Of a DNA stretch of 64,000 nucleotides, positions 8,844 through 17,690 are shown piece by piece. The stretch's first letter is position 1; each line of letters starts with the position of its first letter. Both the position numbers and the translations under genes were made by a program. The stretch comes from CAISIP01 sp038326025 (GTDB taxonomy: Bacteria > Pseudomonadota > Gammaproteobacteria > Burkholderiales > Burkholderiaceae_C): NCBI GenBank assembly GCA_038326025.1, contig JBBQJP010000010.1, positions 40,412-104,411 of the forward strand, written 5' to 3'. The notes under the pieces were generated by a model that saw only the letters and a program-made list of their open reading frames with translations, did not search any database and had not been told where the DNA came from.

Positions 8844-9587
8844 ATGGCTGATACTCGGATCAACTGGTTCAAATACGCGGCGCCGCAGAATTTCTATGTT
8901 CTGGCCGGACGCCTGGTGCCGTGGTTGTCGATCACCGCGGTAGTGCTGTGCGCGGTTGGACTCTACCTGGGCTTGTTGGTGGCGCCGACAGACGCCCAGC
9001 AGGGTGAGTCGTATCGCATCATCTTCATCCACGTACCGGCGGCCTGGATGTCGATGGTGGTCTATCTGGCCATGGCGTTCTGGGCGGCGATCGGGTTGAT
9101 CTTCAATTCGCGTCTGTCGTCGATGCTGGCCACGGCGCTGGCGCCCACTGGCGCGTGGATGACCTTCATTGCCTTGTGGACCGGCGCCCTGTGGGGCAAG
9201 CCGACCTGGGGCACCTGGTGGGTCTGGGATGCCCGGCTCACGTCCGAACTGGTGTTGTTGTTTCTCTACATCGGTTACATGTCGCTTCATGCGGCGATCG
9301 AGGACCCGCGGCGCGCCGACCGGTCCGCCGCCCTGCTGGCGATCGTGGGCGTGGTCAACGTTCCGATCATCTATTTCTCGGTGCAATGGTGGAATACCCT
9401 GCACCAGGGTGCCTCGGTCAGCTTGACCAAGGCCCCGAGCATGGCGCCGCCGATGCTGATCGGCATGCTGGTCATGAGTCTGGCGTTCTGGGCCTATTGC
9501 ATTGCCGTGTCGCTGGTGCGCGTGCGCACCGTCATCCTCGAGCGTGAGCGCCATACGTTGTGGGCGCGCAAGGCGGTGGCAGCATGA
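8844..9587 (+). CDS. ccmC: Heme-handling protein CcmC
   Basis: This 247-aa integral membrane protein loads heme onto CcmE. It has six hydrophobic helices and the tryptophan-rich heme-binding motif (GTWWVWDARLTSELV, about residues 121-135), flanked by the periplasmic histidines in FIHVPAAWM and WWNTLHQGAS that ligate heme in the family. The ATG at 8844 gives the standard length. It is followed 52 bp later by ccmD. Confidence 0.96.
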   Translation: MADTRINWFKYAAPQNFYVLAGRLVPWLSITAVVLCAVGLYLGLLVAPTDAQQGESYRIIFIHVPAAWMSMVVYLAMAFWAAIGLIFNSRLSSMLATALAPTGAWMTFIALWTGALWGKPTWGTWWVWDARLTSELVLLFLYIGYMSLHAAIEDPRRADRSAALLAIVGVVNVPIIYFSVQWWNTLHQGASVSLTKAPSMAPPMLIGMLVMSLAFWAYCIAVSLVRVRTVILERERHTLWARKAVAA

Positions 9588-9639
9588 CGTGTCTCGTTTG
9601 CGGCGTACGCCCGGCGCGCCATCCCTTGAGAGGTAGTGC

Positions 9640-9825
9640 ATGAATTGGTCGAGCTGGTCCGAATTTGTTGCCATGGGCGGTTACGGCCTCTATGTATGGG
9701 GCTCGTTCGCGATGTGTGCTGCGGTGCTGGCGCTCGAAATCGGCCTGTTGGCCATGCGCCGGCACGCGTTGCGCGGCGATATCGACGACGGGTTGGACAA
9801 CCCTGACGCAGGAGTACAGATATGA
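9640..9825 (+). CDS. ccmD: Heme exporter protein CcmD
   Basis: A 61-aa single-helix protein that stabilises the CcmC-CcmE interaction. The pattern FVAMGGYGLYVWGSF followed by a helix and a basic tail (MRRHALRGDI) matches CcmD, and a small protein is expected at this place in the operon. Its TGA overlaps the ATG of ccmE (ATGA). Confidence 0.93.
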   Translation: MNWSSWSEFVAMGGYGLYVWGSFAMCAAVLALEIGLLAMRRHALRGDIDDGLDNPDAGVQI

Positions 9826-10307
9826 AACCGCGTACCAAACGGGCGCTGGCCGTGGTGTTGGCATTGGCGGCCTTGGGTCTTGCCAGTGCGCTGGTGCTGC
9901 GCGCTTTCCAGAGCAACCTGGTTTTTTTCTTCAGTCCCAGTCAGGTGGTGGCCGATGAGGCACCACGTGAGCGGAGCTTCCGGATTGGCGGGCTGGTCGA
10001 AGAGGGCAGCATCCAGCGCGACGGCCAGAGCCTGACCGTGTTATTTGCCGTGACCGATCTGGCACACAAGATTCCGGTCAGCTACACCGGTCTGCTGCCG
10101 GACCTCTTCAAGGAGGGCAAGGGCGTGGTCGCCGAAGGCAAGCTGGGTGCTGACGGCGTATTCAAAGCCAGCCAGGTGCTGGCCAAGCACGACGAGAATT
10201 ACATGCCACCGGAGGCGGCCGAGGCCTTGAAGAATGCTGCCGCGCACAAGGAGCAGGCCACGTCCACCTTGGCGAACCCGCCATCCACTGCTGGAGTCAA
10301 ACCGTGA
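9822..10307 (+). CDS. ccmE: Heme chaperone CcmE
   Basis: A 161-aa periplasmic heme chaperone tethered by one N-terminal helix (residues 7-27). The OB-fold domain ends in LAKHDENYMPP. His123 is the covalent heme-binding residue and Tyr127 the usual axial ligand. Start and stop overlap ccmD (ATGA) and ccmF (GTGA), so translation is tightly coupled. Confidence 0.97.
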   Translation: MKPRTKRALAVVLALAALGLASALVLRAFQSNLVFFFSPSQVVADEAPRERSFRIGGLVEEGSIQRDGQSLTVLFAVTDLAHKIPVSYTGLLPDLFKEGKGVVAEGKLGADGVFKASQVLAKHDENYMPPEAAEALKNAAAHKEQATSTLANPPSTAGVKP

Positions 10308-12337
10308 TCTACGAACTGGGTCATCTGGCCTTGATATTGGCGCTGGCCATGGCGCTGACCCAGAGTGTGTTGCCCTTGATCGGCGCGCAGACTGGCAATG
10401 CGGCCTGGATGGCATTGGCGCGGCCCTCGGCGCGCGGCCAGTTCCTGTTTCTGGCCATCGCCTACGGCTGCCTGACGCATGCTTTTGTCGTCAACGACTT
10501 CTCGGTCGCGTTGGCCGCGAACCACTCCAACTCTACCTTGCCGCTGATCTACCGCCTGACCGCGGTATGGGGCAACCATGAAGGCTCCATCCTGTTGTGG
10601 TCGCTGATCCTGGGTGGCTGGACGCTGGCAGTGTCCATCTTCTCGCGTCAACTCGACGATCGCATGGTGGCGCGGGTTCTGGGAGTTATGGGCCTGATCA
10701 GCTGTGGCTTCATGCTGTTCACGCTGCTCACGTCCAACCCGTTCGAGCGTATGTTTCCGCCGCCGGCCGATGGCAACGACCTGAACCCGTTGTTGCAGGA
10801 CCCGGGCATGGTGATTCACCCGCCGATGTTGTACATGGGGTATGTCGGTTTTGTCGTGGCATTCGCGTTTGCGGTGTCGGCGCTGCTGTCGGGTCGGCTT
10901 GACGCGGCTTGGGCGCGCTGGTCGCGTCCCTGGACCACGGTGGCCTGGTGTTTTCTGACTGTCGGCATTGCGCTGGGCAGCTTCTGGGCCTATTACGAGC
11001 TCGGCTGGGGTGGCTGGTGGTTCTGGGATCCTGTGGAAAACGCGTCTTTCATGCCCTGGCTTGTCGGTACGGCCTTGATCCATTCGCTGGCCGTGACCGA
11101 AAAACGCGGCGGCTTCAAGATGTGGACGGCCTTGTTGGCGATTCTTGCCTTTTCCCTGTCGCTGCTGGGCACCTTCATCGTGCGTTCGGGCGTGCTCAGC
11201 TCGGTGCACGCATTTGCCACCGACCCGACGCGCGGCATCTTCATCCTGGGATTCCTGGCACTGGTGATTGGCGGGTCGCTGACCCTGTTCGCGCTGCGTG
11301 CACCGCGGGTCGGTCTGGGTGGTGGTTTCGAGCCGGTTTCGCGCGAGTCGATGCTGCTGGCCAATAACGTGTTGCTGCTGGTCGCAGCTTCGGCGGTGCT
11401 GCTGGGCACCTTGTATCCGCTGGTCATCGACGCACTGGGCATGGGCAAATTGTCGGTCGGCCCGCCTTATTTCGACACCGTCTTCGTGCCGCTGATGACG
11501 CCGGCGCTGTTCCTGATGGGTATCGGCCCGATCGCACGCTGGCGCCAGGCCAGCCTGCCGGACCTGGCCTACCGGTTGCGCTGGGCGTTCGGCGTCAGCG
11601 CAGCCAGCGCGCTGGTGGCCTTTTTCGCGATTGGCAAGTGGACGCCGATGATTGGTCTGGGTCTGGCACTGGCGGTCTGGATTGCCAGCACCGTGGTGGT
11701 TGCACTGGTGGCCCGGCTCAAGGAGAACTCTTCGCCGTCCTGGTCACGCCGTTTCCTCGCCCAGCCCGGCAGCTTTTATGGCATGCTGCTGGCGCATTTC
11801 GGCGTGGCGGTGTTTGTCGTTGGCGTCACCATCGTCAGCGGGTTCACCAGCGAAAGCGACGTGCGCATGGAGCCGGGCGACACCGCCACCGTGGCGGGTT
11901 ACCAGGTTAGCCTGGACAAGGTCGAAGATGTGGTGGGTCCCAATTACCAGTCCTCGCGCGCCACGCTGACGATCCGTCGCGATGATGCGGTGGTGTCCAC
12001 GGTCACGCCCGACCGGCGCGTCTACAACGTGAGCCGCTCGCCGATGACCGAGGTGGCGATCGACCGCGGCTTGTTTCGCGACGTGTATATCGCGCTGGGG
12101 GACCCGGTCAGTGCCACAGCCTGGAGCGTGCGGCTGCACCACAAGCCCTTTGTCAACTGGATCTGGATCGGTTGCGTGCTGATGGCGCTCGGCGGCCTGC
12201 TGGCCGTGATGGACCGTCGCTACCGCAAAGTGCGCGCGCGCAGCCCGGTGGCCGCGCCTGCCACGGGTGGCGAGGTCGGGCGTGCCATGCCGAGCGCGGG
12301 CGTTGCCGCAGCACGCACGGATGCGAGCGCCACATGA
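10304..12337 (+). CDS. ccmF: Cytochrome c heme lyase subunit CcmF
   Basis: A large multi-spanning component (677 aa) that attaches heme to the apocytochrome. Conserved features include WGNHEGSILLW near residue 88, the tryptophan-rich motif (WGGWWFWDPVENASFMPW, about residue 236) and periplasmic histidines in VIHPPMLYMGY and VLSSVHAFATDP. It starts with GTG overlapping the ccmE stop, and its own TGA overlaps the ccmG ATG. Length and arrangement are normal. Confidence 0.97.
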   Translation: MIYELGHLALILALAMALTQSVLPLIGAQTGNAAWMALARPSARGQFLFLAIAYGCLTHAFVVNDFSVALAANHSNSTLPLIYRLTAVWGNHEGSILLWSLILGGWTLAVSIFSRQLDDRMVARVLGVMGLISCGFMLFTLLTSNPFERMFPPPADGNDLNPLLQDPGMVIHPPMLYMGYVGFVVAFAFAVSALLSGRLDAAWARWSRPWTTVAWCFLTVGIALGSFWAYYELGWGGWWFWDPVENASFMPWLVGTALIHSLAVTEKRGGFKMWTALLAILAFSLSLLGTFIVRSGVLSSVHAFATDPTRGIFILGFLALVIGGSLTLFALRAPRVGLGGGFEPVSRESMLLANNVLLLVAASAVLLGTLYPLVIDALGMGKLSVGPPYFDTVFVPLMTPALFLMGIGPIARWRQASLPDLAYRLRWAFGVSAASALVAFFAIGKWTPMIGLGLALAVWIASTVVVALVARLKENSSPSWSRRFLAQPGSFYGMLLAHFGVAVFVVGVTIVSGFTSESDVRMEPGDTATVAGYQVSLDKVEDVVGPNYQSSRATLTIRRDDAVVSTVTPDRRVYNVSRSPMTEVAIDRGLFRDVYIALGDPVSATAWSVRLHHKPFVNWIWIGCVLMALGGLLAVMDRRYRKVRARSPVAAPATGGEVGRAMPSAGVAAARTDASAT

Positions 12338-12858
12338 AGAAGTTTCTCATTCCGCTGGTATTGTTCCTGGTGCTGGTGGGTTTCCTTGCCGTCGGCCTGG
12401 GCCTTAATCCGCGCGAAGTGCCGTCGCCGCTGATCAACAAGCCGGCTCCGGCCTTCAGTCTGCCGCTGCTCGATACGCCGGAGCAGCAACTGTCGGCCCA
12501 GGACCTGCGCGGCAAGGTCTGGATCCTCAATGTATGGGCTTCGTGGTGTGTGGCATGCCGGGTCGAGCATCCGTTGCTGGTTGAGTTCGCCAAGATGGGC
12601 GTGGTGCCGATGTACGGCCTGAACTACAAGGACAAGCGCGCCGACGCGATCGGCTGGCTCAACAAATTCGGCGATCCGTATACACGCTCCCTGTCAGACA
12701 CCGAGGGTCTGGTGGGTATCGATTTTGGTGTCTATGGCGTGCCTGAGACCTTTGTCATCGACAAGCAGGGCGTGATCCGCTTCAAGCAGATCGGCCCCGT
12801 CACCCCAGAGGTACTTCGTGACACCATCATTCCGCTGGTCAGGAAACTCGGTGCTTGA
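12334..12858 (+). CDS. ccmG: Thiol:disulfide interchange protein CcmG/DsbE
   Basis: A membrane-anchored periplasmic thioredoxin-like protein (174 aa) that reduces apocytochrome c thiols or CcmH. Residues 4-24 are the anchor. The active site is WCVAC (Cys72, Cys75) in the WASWCVACRVEH context typical of DsbE, with the cis-Pro segment GVPETFVID. A longer open frame from 12172 lies inside ccmF. ATG 12334, overlapping the ccmF stop, is clearly the start. Confidence 0.96.
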   Translation: MKKFLIPLVLFLVLVGFLAVGLGLNPREVPSPLINKPAPAFSLPLLDTPEQQLSAQDLRGKVWILNVWASWCVACRVEHPLLVEFAKMGVVPMYGLNYKDKRADAIGWLNKFGDPYTRSLSDTEGLVGIDFGVYGVPETFVIDKQGVIRFKQIGPVTPEVLRDTIIPLVRKLGA

Positions 12859-13351
12859 GCGCTCGCTTTGGGGCTGGCGAAACCTGCGCGCGCCATTGCT
12901 GGTTTGTTTGCTGGCACTGGCCGCGTTCGGCTCCGTGGCCAAGGAAGCCGTGCCGATGTCGAATGATCCGGCGCTTGAGGCGCGCGTGCTCAAGATCGCC
13001 GAGGAATTGCGTTGCCTGGTATGCCAGAACGAGACGATCGCGGCATCGCAGGCCGATCTGGCGGTCGACCTGCGCAAGCAGATCCGGCTCAAGCTGGCGG
13101 CCGGCGAGTCGCAGCAGCAGATTCTCGACTTCATGGTCGCGCGTTATGGCGATTTCGTGTTGTACCGACCGCCGCTCAAGGCCAGCACGGTCATGTTGTG
13201 GCTGGGCCCTTTTGTGTTGCTTGTGGTCGCTGCGGTGCTGATGGCCTTGAACATCCGCCGCCGCCGCCGCGGTGTTTTTGCACAGGAGTGGAGTGAGGAC
13301 CAGGCGCGGCGTGCGCGAGCCTTGCTTGGCGACGGCGAGGTGCCGAAATGA
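12851..13351 (+). CDS. ccmH: Cytochrome c-type biogenesis protein CcmH
   Basis: The thiol-oxidoreductase subunit (about 166 aa) that works with CcmG and CcmF. It has a signal/anchor helix at residues 12-30, the LRCLVCQN motif with Cys55 and Cys58, and a C-terminal helix followed by an Arg-rich stretch. The chosen start is GTG 12851, which overlaps the end of ccmG by 8 bp. A longer frame from 12818 would overlap more and lacks homology. Confidence 0.94.
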   Translation: MLERSLWGWRNLRAPLLVCLLALAAFGSVAKEAVPMSNDPALEARVLKIAEELRCLVCQNETIAASQADLAVDLRKQIRLKLAAGESQQQILDFMVARYGDFVLYRPPLKASTVMLWLGPFVLLVVAAVLMALNIRRRRRGVFAQEWSEDQARRARALLGDGEVPK

Positions 13352-13430
13352 CCTGCGGGGTCTTGGCATCGTTTGGCGTCCGGCAATGGCCGGAGGTATC
13401 GATTTATTGGGGGCGCCCCGGCGTTTTCGC

Positions 13431-14747
13431 ATGAGTATGTTTCTGGTGGGGATGGTGGGCCTGATCGCCTTGGCTTTGGCCATGGTGTTGCCGTCGCTGT
13501 TGCGGCGCAAGACGGCGGGCACGGCCACGGCATCGGCCGCGGTAGTGGATGCCCGGCGCGTGAATCTGCAGGTGCTGCGCGAGCAGTTGGCGACGCTGGA
13601 AGCCGACCTGTCCGCAGGCAATGTCGATGCCGCGCAGTACCGGCAAAGCCGCACCGACATCGAACGGCGCGCGCTCGACGAGGAGCAATCGGCCGAACAG
13701 TCCGTGGCAACGCCGAGCCGCGCCACGCGCACCGCGGTGGTGGTGGCGCTGTTGATTCCAGTTTTCGCGGTAATGCTGTACGCCACGCTGGGCCAGCCCC
13801 AGGCGGTGGAGCACCAGCTGGCGGCAGCACCCCAGGGCGAGGTCACGTTGCCGCAGATCGAAGCCATGGTGGATCGCCTGGCCCAGCGCCTGGAGAGCCA
13901 GACCACGCCGCAGGAAGGCGATCTGCAAGCTTGGACCATGCTGGCCAACTCCTATGCCGTGATGCAGCGTTTCCCTGAAGCGAGCAAGGCGTATGCCCGG
14001 GCGCGCGCACTGTCGCCCGACAACGCACAGTTGCTGGCCGACCATGCCGATGTGCTGGCAATGTTGCAGAACCAGAGTGTCGAAGGCGAACCGGGGCGGC
14101 TGGTGATGCGCGCATTACAGCTCGATCCGCGAAACCTCAAGGCCTTGACCATGGCCGGCAGCTGGGCGTTCGAGCGACGCGACTATGCCGGTGCCATCCG
14201 GTACTGGAGCATGGCGCAACCGATGGCGCCAGCGGGCAGCGATTTTGCGGCCGGCCTGGTCAACAGCTTGCAGCAGGCGCGTGCAGCGGCCGCGCAGGCA
14301 GGGCAGATGGCGGCGACCGAAAGCCCGAGCACCGACAAGGCGCAGCACCAGGGCGCGACCGACAAGGCCGGCAACAAGTCTTCGCCTGCTGGCAACGCCG
14401 CTGCGGCGCAGGTCAGCGGCGAGGTGCAGGTTACGCCGGTGCTGGCCAAGCGCATCCGCCCGGGCGACACCTTGTTCGTGTTTGCCCGCGCCGTTGAGGG
14501 TCCACGAATGCCGCTGGCCATCATTCGGGCGCCTGCCGCCGGTCTGCCGTTCACGTTCACGCTGGACGACAGCAGCGCGATGGCGCCGCAGTTCCGTATT
14601 TCCGGGTTCAAGCAGGTGATCGTGGGCGCGCGCATTTCGCCCAGTGGTGACGCGACGCCGCGAACCGGCGACCTGATGGGACAACTCGGGCCGGTCGACG
14701 TGGGCGCGGGCAAGCTCGTGCTGATGATTGACAGCGTCGTGCCCTGA
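13431..14747 (+). CDS. ccmI: Cytochrome c biogenesis TPR protein CcmI
   Basis: An apocytochrome c chaperone of about 438 aa. The N-terminal membrane part has two helices (about residues 3-20 and 105-125) separated by a cytoplasmic coiled segment (REQLATLEADLSAGNVD). A TPR region follows (WTMLANSYAVMQRFPEASKAYARA and repeats), and the C-terminal periplasmic domain has the CcmI-type RPGDTLFVFARA. Between the TPR and C-terminal parts is an Ala/Gln/Ser-rich linker. The frame is open from 13272 inside ccmH, but ATG 13431 begins at the first helix. It closes the ccm operon. Confidence 0.93.
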   Translation: MSMFLVGMVGLIALALAMVLPSLLRRKTAGTATASAAVVDARRVNLQVLREQLATLEADLSAGNVDAAQYRQSRTDIERRALDEEQSAEQSVATPSRATRTAVVVALLIPVFAVMLYATLGQPQAVEHQLAAAPQGEVTLPQIEAMVDRLAQRLESQTTPQEGDLQAWTMLANSYAVMQRFPEASKAYARARALSPDNAQLLADHADVLAMLQNQSVEGEPGRLVMRALQLDPRNLKALTMAGSWAFERRDYAGAIRYWSMAQPMAPAGSDFAAGLVNSLQQARAAAAQAGQMAATESPSTDKAQHQGATDKAGNKSSPAGNAAAAQVSGEVQVTPVLAKRIRPGDTLFVFARAVEGPRMPLAIIRAPAAGLPFTFTLDDSSAMAPQFRISGFKQVIVGARISPSGDATPRTGDLMGQLGPVDVGAGKLVLMIDSVVP

Positions 14748-14783
14748 TACCGGGCGCCTTTCACCGTGTCTGTCCACGGCACC

Positions 14784-15695
14784 ATGAAGCGGCTGCCACC
14801 TTTGACCGCCTTGCGCGCCTTCGACGCAGCCGTGCGCACCGGCAGCTTCACCCGGGCCGGTGAATCGTTGCATGTGACGCAGGGAGCGATCAGCCGGCAG
14901 ATCAAGGTGCTGGAAGACTGGTTGGGCAAACCCGTGTTTGTGCGGCAATACCAGGGGCTGACGCTCACGCCGGCTGGAAGCCTGTTGGCGCAAAGTCTGG
15001 ACGCTGCGTTCGGCACCATCCACGATGCGGTGGAGCAGATCGGGCACCTGGGCGCGCGCCAGCGTATTTCGGTCAACGTGCCCGAGACCTTTGCATCGCG
15101 CTGGCTGGCGCCGCGCCTGCGTGCCTTTCATGGCCGGCATCCCGATATCGACCTGACCATCACCACCAATGCCGTTGCGAACCAGCGTGAGGCCCAGCAA
15201 TACGATTGCCTGGTGCTGTTTCTGGATCAGCCCTGGACCAAGGGGGACTGTCGACTGTTGCGCCAGGAGCATTACGTGGCCGTGGCCAGCCCCGAGCTGT
15301 GGGAGGACGGACTGGCGCCTGCGCTCGACAAATGCACCTTGCTGCATGTGCTGGCGGGCAGCAAGCGTCTGCCTTTATGGGAGAACTGGCTTGTGTCGCT
15401 GGGCATCCGGCATATCGATGCGCGCCCGGGTATTGCGTTCTCGACCATGGACCAGGCGATCAGCGCCGCGGTCTCGGGTGCCGGCGTCGCTGTCGTCGAC
15501 GCGCCCATGGTCGAGCGCGAACTGGCCGAGCAGCGGCTGCGTCGGCTCGATCAGCACGAACTGACGGCGCGCCACGGCTACTGGTTTGTCGAACCGCGCG
15601 AACCCGGCCTGCGCGACCCGGCGCACAGTGCGGTGGTGGCCTTGTTCCAGGCCTGGCTGCTGGAGCTCAGCCGCGCACCGGTGCCGCCGGGCTGA
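14784..15695 (+). CDS. LysR-family regulator, GcvA-like
   Basis: A 303-aa transcription factor. The N-terminal winged helix-turn-helix is textbook GcvA-like: LPPLTALRAFDAAVRTGSF, HVTQGAISRQIKVLE. The C-terminal half is the LysR substrate-binding domain. ATG 14784 starts at the normal position. GTG 14766 would add six residues. It follows ccmI by only 36 bp, but a regulatory link to ccm is unproven. Confidence 0.9.
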   Translation: MKRLPPLTALRAFDAAVRTGSFTRAGESLHVTQGAISRQIKVLEDWLGKPVFVRQYQGLTLTPAGSLLAQSLDAAFGTIHDAVEQIGHLGARQRISVNVPETFASRWLAPRLRAFHGRHPDIDLTITTNAVANQREAQQYDCLVLFLDQPWTKGDCRLLRQEHYVAVASPELWEDGLAPALDKCTLLHVLAGSKRLPLWENWLVSLGIRHIDARPGIAFSTMDQAISAAVSGAGVAVVDAPMVERELAEQRLRRLDQHELTARHGYWFVEPREPGLRDPAHSAVVALFQAWLLELSRAPVPPG

Positions 15696-15773
15696 GCGTT
15701 TTCTGCGGCGCGGGTCCGTCGGCATGTCTCTGTGATCCGAGGGCAAGGCGCGGGCATCGCGCCTGCCCGCTGT

Positions 15774-17159
15774 TCAGGGCTGAGTCACCACCGCGTCGAG
15801 CTGCAAGGCGCGAATTTTATCGGCGGCTGCATCGGCCAGGCTGCGGCTGGCAAACGGCCCCACACGCACCCGCGTCAGGGTGTTGTCGCCTCTTAGCAGT
15901 TCCTGGGTTGTGGCCGGCAGACCGGCACCCCGCAAGCGTTCGACGGCCCGGCGCGCGTTGTCCTCTTGCGCGAACAAGCCCACGTTGATCAGGTAGTTGC
16001 CAACCGGCGCTGCTGCTTCGGCTGCTTCTTTGATCGGCGCAGGTGGTGCAGCCGGCGCGGCAAGATTCTGCCCGGTGGCTGGGGTGGCCGCAGCGACCGG
16101 CGCTGACAGTTCCTGATGTGCTTTGCGTGACCGCGCGGCAATGGCGGCGTGCCGGATGCCGGCGTCGGCTGCAGCCTGTGTGCGCGCTGGCGACTTCGCG
16201 TCCTTGGGTATTGCGGTTGCCGCGGATGCGGGTGCGGCTGGCGCAACTGCTGGCGTTGCTGGCGCTGGGGCAGCGGCCGCAAGCGGAGTCGACATCGCTG
16301 AGGCGGTTGATGCGGTTGATGCGGTTGATGCGGTTGAGGGTACGGTGGTGGGCGAGGACTGCGCTGTGACGCTCCCCGGTGTGCTGCTGGCAGCGCTGGA
16401 CACAGACTGGACCGTGGCGGCGTTATCAGCTGCGCTGGCGGACGCGTCGGACGCGTCGGGCGCCGATACCGGCAATTGTGGTGCGGAGATGTCGGTCGGA
16501 GCCGAGGCTGGCTGGGACGTTGGCGTCACTGACGGCAGGGCCGCGACACGCACTTCGCCATGGTCGACGCGTGCCGATGCGTGCCGGGGTGTGCGGGGCC
16601 AGAGCCAGATGGCCGCGACTGACCCCGCCAGCACGATATTGGCCGTTACCAAAAGGACCAGTCGGCGCCGCGAACTGGCCTGCTGACCGAGCAGCCGGCA
16701 GGCATCCTGCACCGTGGAGGTGGCGCTCAGGGCGCGCGTCAGGCGCAGCCGATAGTGATTGAACAGCCAGGTGTTGCCGAAAAAACCGGGTATCAGAAAG
16801 GCCAGCGTGCTCCATGCAGCCCAAAGGCCCCATTCAACCGATAGCGCCATCGGGGCGGTCAGCCGGATCACCGCAAACAGCGCCGCCATCGAGAGCATCA
16901 ACCCGCCCAGATACGCCAGAGCAGGCATCCACATGCCACGGAACACCATCCAGTTCAGCGTGCACAGGCTCGCCGCCCAGTTCCAGCTCGGACTGCCGCG
17001 GTCGTAATTTTCAAACCGCGCCAGGATGGGTCGGTAATAGTCGGCGCCGACCGGGCCGATCGCCGCTTGTTGCAACTGGTCGATATGGCTGTCTTTCGAC
17101 TGGTCGAGCACCGTGGTCACGGCCAGCGACTGGCTGGAAGGATCAAAGGTCACGGGCAT
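15774..17159 (-). CDS. DUF2628-like membrane protein with C-terminal SPOR domain
   Basis: About 461 aa in three parts. Residues 40-140 are a DUF2628-type region with helices (NWAASLCTLNWMVFRGMW, GLWAAWSTLAFLIPGF). A further helix spans about 175-190. A long Ala/Ser/Thr/Pro-rich periplasmic linker (about 195-375) leads to a C-terminal SPOR domain starting at NYLINVGLFAQEDNARRAVERL. SPOR domains bind denuded septal peptidoglycan, so the protein may act at the division site. The linker includes a 9-bp tandem repeat. The start is uncertain: ATG 17159 is used here, and GTG 17180 adds seven residues. Confidence 0.8.
   Translation of the reverse strand: MPVTFDPSSQSLAVTTVLDQSKDSHIDQLQQAAIGPVGADYYRPILARFENYDRGSPSWNWAASLCTLNWMVFRGMWMPALAYLGGLMLSMAALFAVIRLTAPMALSVEWGLWAAWSTLAFLIPGFFGNTWLFNHYRLRLTRALSATSTVQDACRLLGQQASSRRRLVLLVTANIVLAGSVAAIWLWPRTPRHASARVDHGEVRVAALPSVTPTSQPASAPTDISAPQLPVSAPDASDASASAADNAATVQSVSSAASSTPGSVTAQSSPTTVPSTASTASTASTASAMSTPLAAAAPAPATPAVAPAAPASAATAIPKDAKSPARTQAAADAGIRHAAIAARSRKAHQELSAPVAAATPATGQNLAAPAAPPAPIKEAAEAAAPVGNYLINVGLFAQEDNARRAVERLRGAGLPATTQELLRGDNTLTRVRVGPFASRSLADAAADKIRALQLDAVVTQP
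16303..16338. repeat. 9-bp tandem repeat in the SPOR-protein linker
   Basis: Three exact copies and one near-complete copy of GCGGTTGAT lie in tandem. On the coding strand they encode the Thr/Ala/Ser repeat STASTASTASTAS in the low-complexity linker. Copy number is likely to vary between strains by slippage, without changing the frame. Confidence 0.85.
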
Positions 17160-17269
17160 GGTGCATTTTGGCATCGCCACGACCCGATTCGGACGCGCCG
17201 CGCCCGGTCGTGGTAGCGTGGCTGCAGCCGGCAGGTTTGGCCGGTGCCTTGATCGAGGGAGAAAACCGC

Positions 17270-17557
17270 ATGTCCGCTGATTCGAAATCCCGTCGTGTGC
17301 GATTCGTTCTGGCCCTGGCCTTGCCGGCCGTGGCCGTCGCGCTGTTGCTGATGTTGCTGATGTTGCGTGGCAGCCCGGCCCAGGCGCAGTCCCAGGGGGC
17401 GATGTCGGCGCCGGCTTGCCAGTGCTCGCCGGCGGTGGCTATCCCCGGAATGGGCAGTCGCATCGCCCATTGCATCTGTGGCGTGATGGCCTGTGCTGTT
17501 ACCGAGCCGATCGATGCGACGCGCGGCGCCAGCATGATGCAATGCGTGCGCCAGTAG
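17270..17557 (+). CDS. Small exported Cys-rich protein, function unknown
   Basis: A 95-aa frame I do not recognise with confidence. It has a good GAGGGAG ribosome site 8 bases before ATG 17270 and a clear signal peptide: basic SRRVR, a Leu/Ala-rich core, and a probable cut after AQA near residue 40. The mature part is about 55 residues with six cysteines (CQC, CICG, one in MACA and one near the C-terminus) and the motif PGMGSRIAHC. It could bind metal or form disulfides. It is divergent from the SPOR-protein gene (111 bp apart) and has no same-strand neighbour until uvrA. The longer frame from 16814 is antisense to the SPOR gene and is not the start. Confidence 0.7.
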   Translation: MSADSKSRRVRFVLALALPAVAVALLLMLLMLRGSPAQAQSQGAMSAPACQCSPAVAIPGMGSRIAHCICGVMACAVTEPIDATRGASMMQCVRQ

Positions 17558-17690
17558 GGTCGGGTGACCGGGATCGCTGCAAGGGCGTTGCACCCGGCAG
17601 CGGTGCGGCGGCGCCCCTGGCGCAGCACGGGTAGTTGTGGTCGTGTTTCCTGGCGTCCATCGGCCCTGCCGGCGGTCGCCAGCTGTTCGC

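Noticed and set aside
16303..16338. Possible CRISPR or regulatory iterons
   Set aside because: Units are 9 bp, directly adjacent without spacers, and in frame within a coding linker.
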